This document shows positions 32,445 to 42,518 of a stretch of 64,000 nucleotides of DNA, piece after piece. The stretch spans positions 434,001 to 498,000 of the forward strand of contig JAJIRX010000648.1 in assembly GCA_023853785.1 (NCBI GenBank). The letters are read 5' to 3'. The DNA is from Psilocybe azurescens (taxonomy: Eukaryota > Basidiomycota > Agaricomycetes > Agaricales > Agrocybaceae). Each line of letters opens with the position of its first letter. Position 1 is the first letter of the stretch. Under the pieces are notes generated by a model. It was not told where the DNA came from. It worked only from the letters and a program-made list of their open reading frames with translations, and made no database searches. The translations under genes were made by a program, and so were the position numbers.

Positions 32445-33198
32445 GTAGCAGTCTGGGTTTCCCGCTACTATATAAGTCCACGGCCGCCCCAGGAAACATG
32501 TACTGGAGTAATGGGTGTGACGATCTGAGAGTTGTAACGTTGAAGCCTGACTTGGTTCAGACTTATCTAGGGACAGATAGTCCAACGGTTGTGCCGTGTG
32601 CAATTCCGGCATGTTCCATTTTAGGCAGAAACGTTACATTTGGTGGAACAAGAGTGAATGCGTTCGAACCACGGCAAACGAGAATGTTTGTGATTGACCC
32701 ATGCCTCAATCAGGATGGGGGTATGTAGCGGTCTGGGTTTCCCGCTATCATATAAGTCCACAGCCGCCCCAGGAAACATGTACTGGAGTAACGGGTGTGA
32801 CGATCTGAGAGTTGTAACGTCGAAGCCTGACTTGGTTCAGACTTATCTAGGGACAGATAGTCCAACGGTTGTGCCGTGTGCAATTCCGGCATGTTCCATT
32901 TTAGGCAGAAACGTTACATTTGGTGGAACAAGAGTGAATGCGTTCGAACCACGGCAAACGAGAATGTTTGTGATTGACCCATGCCTCAATCAGGATGGGG
33001 GTATGTAGCGGTCTGGGTTTCCCGCTATCATATAAGTCCACAGCCGCCCCAGGAAACATGTACTGGAGTAACGGGTGTGACGATCTGAGAGTTGTAACGT
33101 CGAAGCCTGACTTGGTTCAGACTTATCTAGGGACAGATAGTCCAACGGTTGTGCCGTGTGCAATTCCGGCATGTTCCATTTTAGGCAGAAATGTTACA
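32445..33198 (+). repeat. 280-bp tandem repeat, 2.7 copies, with a 106-bp palindromic-ended core
   Basis: Units start at 32445, 32725 and 33005, exactly 280 bp apart; the third stops at 33198. Units 2 and 3 look identical over their shared length, while unit 1 differs at a few sites. Each contains a 106-bp core (32533-32638, 32813-32918, 33093-33198) beginning TGTAACGTTGAAGCC and ending CAGAAACGTTACA (AATGTTACA in the last), so its ends are inverted repeats of each other. The array ends exactly at a core end. One core plus flanking unit recurs, inverted, at 63851-64000. The structure would fit a tandemly multiplied miniature LTR element (core as LTR) but is not proven. Every unit keeps an open frame including DDLRVVTSKPDLVQTYLGT. 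Confidence 0.8.
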
Positions 33199-33923
33199 TG
33201 CTGAGTCGCTTTTTGAAACACTGATTTCCACGCCTCTTGAAAACGGACCTAAAAATTCAATTACTGCATAGTCGCCTGCATACATGAAATAATTACCCAT
33301 GGGAGTACACTGTATGGTGGCAGCTTTTCAAGGAGTGGCATCAAAGGTGTGCGGGCCAGATGAGGAACAGCAATGTTGATGATATCGGGATAGTCATGCT
33401 TGATAGCATGACCAAGGATCTCGGCTGCATGTTCTGGAGTTTGAAGATATTTACTTTGGACGAATGAACAAAGGGGGATTCAGGACTCCAGTTTGAATAC
33501 TGTGTCAATGGTACTCACATGAGACGCGTCTCACAAGTGTTCATGGCCGAAAAGACCTGGTACTTTTCAACCGCTTCTGACACTGCCAACACGGTTTCAA
33601 AGCTTTCATCATTCAGCTTTGGGTGTTTCTTTGGGTATATAAACTGGAAAACGATTCCAAGGATGTTGGCAGGCTCGGACAACACGATTGGTTCATCTTT
33701 TGAATCTATAATTTCTAACCCCGGGAACACTCCAGTATTAGAATCCAGGTATTTCCGGTGCAGTTTGAAGGCAACTTTGTCAGCCGAAATTATCGTAATA
33801 TCAGAATCAGTGGCATCGACTGTATTAGTGCAAGTGAATCAAAGGGCACTTTTTCAAAGGAAGTTTTGAGGTGCTGGTATTCACTCACAGAGATCATGAA
33901 CTGAAGTAAACGCGTCGGACATG
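33196..33923 (-). pseudogene. BTB/POZ paralogue 3, 5' part (interrupted)
   Basis: N-terminal two thirds of a BTB gene. Exon 1 (33923-33890) encodes MSDAFTSVHDL and ends in a GTGAGT donor. The BTB exon (about 33825-33523) reads ATDSDITIISADKVAFKLHR, FPGLEI, FQFIYPKKHPKLND and AEAVEKYQVFSAM-like residues. The next exon (about 33450-33290) has EHAAEILGHAIKHDYPDIIN and LEKLPPYSVLPW. After a GTAATT...TTTTAG intron, the fourth exon (VRFQEAWKSVFQKATQH, 33246-33199) is cut off. Its missing remainder is at 10547-10228, so a mobile insertion has split the gene inside a coding exon. The gene is probably inactive, although a truncated BTB protein could be made. Confidence 0.85.
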
Positions 33924-34286
33924 CTTCTTGTTAGGCAAATTTTGTTAACTGGTGGAAGATTGGTGAGAGATTGAAGTGAGACCTGAGGTCAAATTTGTAA
34001 TTTTGCACATCACTATAACAGGAATAACAAGATAGCCTGTACAAAAGGCGCCAAGTTGTAATTCGGTAGCATTCGACAGATCTCGTTTACTTTATCATAC
34101 ATGCAGCCAGCTGTAAATCCACAGGTCTCCAATTCCAACACATTCCAGAATAGTATGTGGGCCTCTCAGTAGCTCCCAAACAGCCTCGATCCAGACCTAA
34201 CAGTCGATGTGTCCTTCTTTCGAAAAGTAATATACCCAGTTCTGAAATTCCTTCAGCTTTCCATCAAAAATCGCATCTTGACGTAT
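33924..34286. other. Intergenic, promoter side of BTB paralogue 3
   Basis: No gene seen. It should contain the former promoter of the split BTB gene and the 3' UTR of the zinc-finger gene to the right. Confidence 0.4.
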
Positions 34287-35682
34287 TCAGTAGCCTCTCC
34301 CTCTTCCCCTTCCCCTCCCTCTAGGTAGACCTCGTCCACGCCCCCTTCCTCTCGCAACCCAATCGGTATGACCCCCATCTAAAGCATTTCCCACCCCTGG
34401 TCCTGGCCCACCACCTCTTCCACCGCCCCGGTGACCGGCTCCTCGAAGAGCATCCACATCCATGCCTCTGACATTTACAAGCTGACCTCCTCCAGGTCCA
34501 CCACGGCCTCTGGCGCGACCACGAAATCCGCGTGGGTTGGGGATAACCGCACCGCTTTTCCCTCCTCGACCGAACTTGATCGAATTAGGCACGAGCGAGA
34601 GTGAACCCAAAGAGTCAGTAAGACCGGCGACGCCATCAGCGGGGGCGGCGCCAGCGTTGTTGTTGTTAGTACGATGTTGGTTATGATGGCGGGATTGGCG
34701 GCTATTGCTGCCTTTTGAAGATGCGATCGACGACTGAGGTGAATGTATTCCCGTCGTTCGAGGAAGCATACGAGGAGTAGCCTCGAGATCGGCGGATTCG
34801 TCTTCTTCGTTTTCCTCTTTCGTTTCGACTTCTTCGTATCGTTCGTACACCACTTCGTCCTCATCATCTTCCTTTTGATCTTCATCGCTGTCGTCTTCAT
34901 CGATTCCGTCATCGTCGTTCCCTCTACGTTCCTTCATGTTCACGTCACCACCCTTCGCCTCGCGAGGTTTCCATTCCTTGCGAAGCATAGTAGCACCCTC
35001 TCCCCATCTTTTCAACAGACCACCAATGCCCTTGTTTGTCACAGCGAAAAAGTACTCCTTTAGATACCCGTGGGCTTGAATAAGATGCAAACGACGTGCT
35101 TTGGGGGTGAGGAAGTTACGACCACAAGTGGGGGCAGGTATATGACATTGAAACTAGTAAAGACCAAGTTCAGTAGAGATAAGAATGACGGAATTTGCAC
35201 CAAGGCGTACAGTTTTTTCTCCACGTTCTCTTCGCAATGCAGCTATTGGATCGTGGCACTCGGCTTGATGCTATGTTACCCAATATCAATGAGTTTGGTA
35301 TGGCCTGGAAGGAAGATGCAGCGCTCACGAGCTCCATAAGCCTAGCATCCGGGAACACACACCCGCAGTTATCTAGTTCACAGACATGGGCGTGGTATGT
35401 GCCATAATGACTCTCGAGGTCCTTGGTATTGGCTATCGGTGTCGGTTTATGATGGCAAGTGGGCGGTAGATTACAATACAGTGGATGTCCAGTGACGAGG
35501 CCTGAGCCTTGTACAGTGGTTGCAGTCCCGTAACTCGATGAAGATGTTGCAGAGGTATCCAGGAAGGATACGCCGATCCGAGACGCTTTGTATGGAGGAT
35601 TTGTATCATCTGGAGAAGTAGCTAAAGATGAGGAAGACGAGGCAGAGGGCGCTCGGGGACGTTTGTTCGTTGGAATATTCAT
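34287..35682 (-). CDS. C2H2 zinc-finger protein, ZNF511-like
   Basis: Three exons (35682-35329, 35270-35211, 35153-34287) give about 426 residues. A Ser-rich nuclear N-terminus precedes the conserved core: CNLPPTCHHK, then HVCELDNCGCVFPDARLMEL joined to HQAECHDPIAALRRERGEKT, then FQCHIPAPTCGRNFLTPKAR with RRLHLIQAHGYLKEYFFAVT and NKGIGGLLKRWGEGATMLRK. The paired Cys/His fingers and the HxxxxHGYxKxYFFAV block are typical of the ZNF511 family, whose molecular role is poorly known. The C-terminal half is an acidic segment (DDDGIDEDDSDEDQKEDDED) followed by a long Arg-Gly-Gly tail ending GRGRGRGY, a probable RNA-binding region. All splice sites are GT-AG. Start at MNIPTNKRPRAPS. Confidence 0.8.
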
Positions 35683-35828
35683 CTGCAGATGGGGTTAAGG
35701 TATATGTGCGGCTAGAGTGGAGGCTTAGAAAATGAAGGGGCGATACAAAGTGAACGTTGTGACCACCATGCTCGTTGTCGTTCAAGAGCAGTAATCGGCT
35801 GAGCGTGTAAAATAAAATCAAAAATAAA

Positions 35829-35925
35829 CTGCCCCGGAGAGACTTGAACTCTCGATCTTCCGATGTCTTGCGAACTCCATGAATTCTTAACAGTCGGACG
35901 CCGTAACCAACTAAGCCACGGGGCA
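35829..35925 (-). tRNA. tRNA-Asn (GTT) with 23-nt intron
   Basis: The minus strand folds as a class I tRNA. The acceptor stem TGCCCCG/CGGGGCA is perfect, with discriminator G. The D loop has AGTTGGTTA, the anticodon stem is TCCGA/TCGGA with loop CTGTTAA, the variable loop is AGATC, and the T arm GAGAG-TTCAAGT-CTCTC is complete. The anticodon GTT reads Asn, and the body resembles yeast tRNA-Asn. A 23-nt intron (35865-35887) sits at the canonical position one base 3' of the anticodon. Confidence 0.93.
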
Positions 35926-36284
35926 CATGTCTGAAATAAGCTTTGATGCTACTTAACGGCATATAACCCTTGTAAGTTGTGTTCGACCCCTCCTGTGTGC
36001 TCAAATAATATATTTGTTGAGTCATGGTGGAGGTATTTATGCATAACCTTCTACCTGAGGATTGTCATATCATATTATCTGCTCATATAAGTCGTGATAG
36101 TAATACAATAGAAGGCATAATACGATAGTCATATCAAATTCTCCCCTTCATCCAGTAAGGGCATGTCGAAAGCAAACGAAAAAATGAATTATGCAGCACA
36201 CCAAAATAATAGGTTCACCTGAAACAAGAAATCGCTAGATGCATGAGAGCTAATCGTGTGTCGTGTGCGTAAAATTTTAATGGT

Positions 36285-39200
36285 CTATCTTCTTGCCATC
36301 GAACCAGCAGAAAGAGAAGGATTATCGAAATACCCATCTCGACCGTAATAGGCATTGCCCCCTGGAACGTTCGATGGAACAGGAGCCGGTGCATATGCTT
36401 GTTTAGTTGGGGCTTGCATTGGTGAGTAATATTGTGCTGTAGTAGCAGAAGATGGTGCTTGTGACGGTGCGTATTGATGTACCCCAGAAGAGGATGAAGC
36501 ATACGAATGTGAAGACACATGGCCCGGGGCAGGATTATATGTGCCATATATGCCCTCCGCCTGTCCAGAGGTTCCAGATATCGCTGATGAAGGCGTGCCT
36601 GAAGGGTATAGAGGGATCGTCGGTATAAGTTCACAAACATGTTGCACGATATTCCTTGTGCGCATCCCACCAGGACCGGAGGTAGAGTCTGTGCTATTCA
36701 TCACAAAGTGTACTTGGGCCTCCTGCACAACACCATCTTCTCCAGCATCCGTCACTGGTGTCGTCACTGATGGGCTGACGCCTCTTCCGTCCCAAGTACA
36801 TCGGACTTCGTTGCCCGAAATGATTTGTGCAAGTCGGCCTGTTTCGACGTGACGGATCTCAATGAACCGAGAATCGAAGAGTAAGATATATGGAGAGTGG
36901 AATGCAACACGTTCTGCTGTGCCTTCCCATTCAATGGTTCCGAACGATCGACAAGGGTCTCCGTGTTTGTCGACATACAAACCAAATTCTATTGGACCAT
37001 AAGTAAGTCACTATTTGATGTAGCAAAACGAAAGCGTACCATCGTAGCACAGGAGGAACTCTTCGTCCGTAGATCGGAACATTCCTAGAGGTCGTGCCGA
37101 TTCACAACGCTTCGCAAGCTGAGCATGGCGAGGGTCTTCTCGTTGAGGAATTGTGATACTGTCGAAGCTGTAAGAGGCCAAGTCAGGACCATGTTTTGTG
37201 ACATCACGGAAACAATGCGGGAGCAACGTACTCGTGAAGATTCATGATCTCGAATCCTTTGGCGCAGAAGATGGCAATTCTCGCCTTGAGGAAAATGACA
37301 TCGAAAGAATCGGAAGGCAAGAAGAAGTCTCTGTATATCCTAAACCATTCGGACTTAGTCGAACGGAAACCAAGACGGGACCCAAAGCCTGCCGGTGCTT
37401 TTACACCTTCGTTGATTTTATCACCAACGGGCTCAAGCACACGGAAAATGCTGTTGAGCTGTACGTATCAAGTTCATAAGTATCCTAAGGAGCAATGTAG
37501 TAAAGGGGGCCATACCGATTTCTTCTTCATGTAGATGATGAGTGTTCGACCTTGTAAAGTCCCGACACTAAAGAAATGAACGTCTTTTGTTCCACTAAGC
37601 TTTTGAGGGACTTGTGATGTATGTGCTCCGTGAGGAGATGACGGTACGAGGGCCTCGATATGATAAGCAAAGAGCGCCTGACATAAGAGATATGAACAGA
37701 TGTCCTGACCCTTGTATATATGCTAAATATACCTTATCTGCTAGAACAAGGAAAATGCCAAAATCTTCGAGCATAGCACACTGTGTAACCATCTTCAAGT
37801 GCAAGACACGACGGATAGCTGGGCAAAACGTATCAATACAGGAAGATTAGTTAAAAAGAAAAGAACATACACTTGGGATCATGCCGGAAACCAATCCACA
37901 CTCCTTCTGTACACCCAATGGCAACAAGAGCGCGTCCATCAGGGGGTATCTGTGAGGCAAAAATCAGAAAATCAACACCGTAATGTCAAAGGAGAGAGTA
38001 TATTATCATACTGAAAGGAACTGAGCAAGTAACCTTCCCTGTATACTGATTATCCTGGTTCCAGGTCGGACCCGTCGTACCAGCAGCAATGGCAGGCATT
38101 ATAAACGTGTCTCTGCTGAGATATTCGATCTCGAAAACTTTGTTCGACTCCTGTACAGCTTTACGGAGCCCAAGAGCATCTTCAAGTTTTGCTTTCCACT
38201 CCGTTCGTATTTGGGCCGATTCAGCGTACAGGATATATGGGCCGCCAGTTCGTCCGTTATGATGCAAAGTGAGAGGATATACAGAACGAGAATCGGTCGC
38301 ACTTTCTGGAGATAGACCAGGATTTACGCTGGCGCCGTCGTGTTTTTCACCACCTCGTAAATTCCTCAAAATGCCTGCACTTCTTTGGGTAGGAGGGTCG
38401 GTGAAGTTGACAAGTGTAAGAAGGTCCAATGGAATAGGCTGATCGACGAAAATTAGTTAAGAGGGATGTAAACGAGAGTACGACTTACTCGACGATTGAC
38501 TTGGTACTTAGTCACCCCATCCCTCTCTTTGGTTTTCGTCATAACCACTAGATTGATAGGTCACCAACTGAAAGAGGATACTAAATTACAACTTACAATA
38601 GTTGTCGAAAAGGAGAACATGCAATTCGCTCCATCCATTCCATTCCAAACCACTATCAGGTTGCCGGAGTAGCCTTCCTGAATGTATGAGGGAACGATTT
38701 TGGTCCAGTAGATCCATATCCTAATTGCGAGTCGCATTAGGCACGTCCATATTTTCTAGGAACCAAGGGTACTTACAATCGCTTCACCTGGTTTGAAAAC
38801 CAGGTTGGCGTTGTACCGCCAAACCTCCACCTTCTGCTTAGCAGAAAACACCCCGGGCTCCGATTCTTTTCCAAGGGCCTTGATAACGTCAATAACCTGG
38901 GGAATGGATTCCAAATCATCATGGCCTGGAGGAGTTTCTTCCATGACACCTTTGAGCAAAAGTTCATAACGGAGTAGCCGTGGAATAGGTCGATTAATGA
39001 AATTTTTCATGTCGAGACGATGTGCGTCTGGGTGGCGGACGCATTGCTATATATCCAGCAAGTATAGTAAGAATACAGCGTCGACTGGATTGTAATCGGC
39101 ACTTACATCGACAAACGTTTTGAATGGTAGATTGTTAGCCATTTCATCATCGATCCGGTATGCAGCGATAGGATAGTTAGGGATGTATTCCATATACGCC

Positions 39201-42200
39201 TCTCTGAAATTAAGCGCAGCGTCAAACATGGCCGCGGTGATGCTTCGGATATGAGGGTGCTGTTCACGTTGAATTTCGTGTAGATTATCGACGAGCTTTT
39301 TGTGGTGCTCGTATAGTTCATCGTAGTTGTGGAAGACATCCTGGATAAACTGTTCGAGCTTATCCCGAGAAATAATAGGAGGCTCAGCAGTTCGCAGGGG
39401 TACGATGTAGATCTGTTCGAGGTGAGTTGTAGACCCAAAATGTATGCTTTGGTATACTGACATTGTAAATGTTCTCCAAATCCTTTACGTAAGCCATCTC
39501 TCCTTTTATCAGCTCGAAAATGATTCTGTACAAAACATTAGAAGGTGACAGGAGCATATGAGCAGAGCTTACGATTGTCGCTTCTGTTCCTGCTTCGAAA
39601 AATGCTCCCTGACTTCCGCAGACACGATATCATGCCACTCCCATTTCCCAGGCGTTCCTTTGCCCATGGCAGATTGGAAGGTGCGCAACTGAGAAACTGA
39701 TTGCAAGTTCTTGATAGCTTCAATAGCTTCGACCAGGAATTCGCCGTCATTGTTCTCTTTGACCGTTTCGTGAAGTACAGCTTCAAGTAAGACCGGATAC
39801 TTCTGCAAGTGCTCAGCGGGACGATTAAGGAAGTGTCTGAGGTCAAGACGGGGCGAGTCTCCAGAGCGTGAAGATTGTTGACGAGAGCATTGCTTAATGT
39901 GTGATGTCAGCATAACCAAGGCATAAGATTTGCAGTTACATTTTAGGCTTCACTCACCTCCAGGAACAGCCTGAATTCTGCATTGGAATCTGTCTCATCT
40001 TTCAACCTCTTCTCCGAGATTGGATAGTGACCAATATACGTTGGATATGCAAACCTGAACTCCGTCGCTGCCTGAAGGAATATATCGCCGATACGAAGGA
40101 TGATGGGTCCCTCTTCCCGCTGGCGGACGTTCATGACTTCCAGTAACCGTCGATTACACTCACGAAGGTCCAAAATGTTGCCGAAGATATCGTCAATGAC
40201 GTCTTCTAGAACATCAGGAGGGAATATTGGCGGATTTGCCGCACGCAAGGGTTTGATGAAAACAGATTCCACCAGGTCGAGGTCCTGAATATACTGCTTC
40301 TCTTTGTCGATGAGCTTGTGGATGATGCTATAAGAGAAAATCAGCAACGTCTCAAGTAGAACGAAGGCTAAATTCAAGAAAAGTACTTTTGTCGGCTGAT
40401 TTCGCTTTCGGGTAGAGATTTGATCACCGAAGGGTCAATAGATTTTGACCATTCTTCTTCTTTCACAACCACAGAACTCTCGACCTGGGGTGCAGGAATA
40501 TCATACGCATAGTTCCCCTAAAAAATATAAATTCGACTAGGAAAGAAGAGAAAAGAAACAGGGTGCGTACCTTCCGAGGACACGTATAAGAGTAACAAGG
40601 AATGCCATCCCCGCAGCTTGGAGAATAACATCTGGTCAGCATCGTGATAACACCTGTTGGCAATTCTTCGCGTTCTGGGACTGCATCAGAAGCACCATCT
40701 ACATCATCAAGGAACATGTAGACGTCTTCGACGCCATCCTGCAAGACGTGCCCTCCCCATTCAACTTCGTAGAAGAAGAGTTGGCTTTGAAGACTTCGAG
40801 CGACATGTAGAGCGACGCGACGATCGTTCGTAGAAACTCCGTGATTTATTGCAAGTTCGCGCTGAATCTGACCTTGGACGGTCGACTAAAAACAATTAAA
40901 TATGGGTGAGCAATATCCGGAGAGTATATAAAGTGTTGCTTTCATACCACGATGTCTTTCCCTGTAAACGCCCGGGGATAAGGAATGCTACCCTTGACAT
41001 GAGTTCCTCGCGGCACCTTATCGCGCAACTGCATAGCAATATGAGAAAGTAACGAAAAGTTTACAAATCGGGTTTCGTCTTCTTCGTCTTCGTCCTCCCA
41101 ATAATCATCCACAGGATCATCAGGAAGATCGACCGGAGCTTTTCCGGAATAGTCGGCCAGCGTCCGCAACATGTCGGTAGGGCGTCTTACAAAGTTACTC
41201 GGGCCTCCATCTTGATCAGCCAATTCTTGATCGTCGTAATTATACGAATCAGGGTCCCAGTTGTCCTCCTCCCTCGATATGCGGTCAGAGCTTCTCGATG
41301 GTCCGGCTTCAGGCTGATGAGCAGCTTGGTGCGAAGCAGGGTCCCCCTGATCAAAGAAACTGTTCTTCGAGGGGCTTCCCGAGACATTTTTAAGAGTAAA
41401 ATCAGAAAATCCGTCGTCTGCCAATATGTATAGTTAGTGATGGGGGAATACCAATATGGAACAGATATACATACAAGGTGAGAGTGCGACGGGAGACGAA
41501 GCGTAAGTAGCAGCAGCATAGGCAGCGTATTGGCCGTGGTCATTTGCTGGGACTTTTGGCGGTAGTGGGGGAAGTGTAGGGGTGTTGGATGAATGTTGAG
41601 TTCGAGCTGAGTGCCCATCGGATGAAGCTTGATACTGGTAATCGGGATCACGGCCATCCAGCTCATATGCGTTGAAAGGATTTTCTATGTAAGAGGGACG
41701 CGGCGAAGGGTCATTGTAGGCGGATGGTTTGGGAGGTAACGCGGGTGGAGATGCTCCTGGGGGCCTACTGTAGCTACTTCCCTGGTTACTCGTCGAGCCG
41801 ATTTGCTGTGTCGTGAAAGAAGGTGCCGTGGAATATGAAGTGTTGGATACATGAGATCTGTAGACATCTGTGGAAATCGGTGTTCTCTGCCCGTCGTCCA
41901 AAATCTGAGGATATCCGTTCGAGTATCCCGAGATTGGAGGTAACGTACGTCCAGTGGCAGTGTTATCGCTACCCATAGCAATCCTTCTACTTTCATTTGA
42001 GGGCCTGCCGACTGAGAAGGATCCAGGAGAAACAGGGCTGTATATATTTGCCTGGGAAGCGCCTGAAGGACGAAATGGATCAGGTTCTGGCATTGGATAT
42101 GACCTTGCGGAAGAATTGGAGGGGTTGGATGAGCCGCCTGGAGTGGGAGGCAAACGACGACGTCCTGTTGGAGATGTGGCTGATATGGGTGAAGTACTGT

Positions 42201-42518
42201 AAGCATCTAATTTCGTGTTGACTGGACGGGGACTCGGGGGCAGGCCAGCTGCTACAAATAAAATTTCAGACCATATTAGGTATCACAGAGCATGAGAAAC
42301 CAACTTTGTCGTGCGGGCGGCTTCAACTGAGGGTTGTTGGCCGAGGAGGATTGTGAGGGGTAGTTATCGTCCGCGTATCCATTATAGATGTTGTCCAAAT
42401 CACGTTCTGATGATGGTATCTCTTCACTAAATTGAGCCAACACTTCGTTGTATAGCCTTTGGAGGTCTTCTTCCACCGGTGATGCTGGCCTCGGACTATA
42501 GCCAGTTGAGGGAGGCAT
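36285..42518 (-). CDS. Rho guanine nucleotide exchange factor (DEP-DH-DH-PH-CNH), Rom2-like
   Basis: Large multi-exon GEF of the Rom2/Rgf type that would activate Rho1 GTPase at the plasma membrane in cell-wall signalling. Start MPPSTGYSPRPASPVEED. A disordered Ser/Pro N-terminus (to about 41440) precedes a DEP-like segment (41060-40700: SLLSHIAMQLRDKVPRGTHV, RRVALHVARSLQSQLFFYEV). Then come two consecutive DH domains. DH1 (about 40360-39640) has IIHKLIDKEKQYIQDLDLVE, RIGDIFLQAATEF and LRHFLNRPAEHLQKYPVLLE. DH2 (about 39590-38790) has IIFELIKGEMAYVKDLENIY, MKNFINRPIPRLLRYELLLK. A PH domain (NRSLIHSGRLLRQPDSGLEW, YILYAESAQIRTEWKAKLED) and a CNH domain (GCTEGVWIGF, LGMFRSTDEEFLLCYDEFGL, PYILLFDSRFIEIRHVETGR) follow. 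The tail is Pro/Tyr/Gln-rich. Tandem DH domains are unusual in this family as I remember it. Confidence 0.9.

Larger units (their letters stand above)
10548..33199. mobile_element. Composite KDZ-type transposon insertion (~22.65 kb) inside a BTB gene
   Basis: Everything between the two halves of BTB paralogue 3. It contains a pair of divergent inverted repeats (10553-10685 and 32278-32411), a KDZ transposase with its Cys-cluster domain (25121-28810), at least five other genes on both strands, a nested Ty3 element (15598-22293) and, outside the right inverted repeat, a 280-bp tandem array (32445-33198). The sequence ACAT abuts both ends (10544-10547 and 33196-33199) and could be a 4-bp target duplication, although microhomology makes this ambiguous. 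Without the Ty3 element the insertion is about 16 kb. Whether it is one element or several nested events is not resolved by sequence alone. Confidence 0.75.

Noticed and set aside
36215..36670. 151-codon minus-strand frame at the RhoGEF end
   Set aside because: Overlaps the supported C-terminal frame of the RhoGEF in another phase and has no domain.
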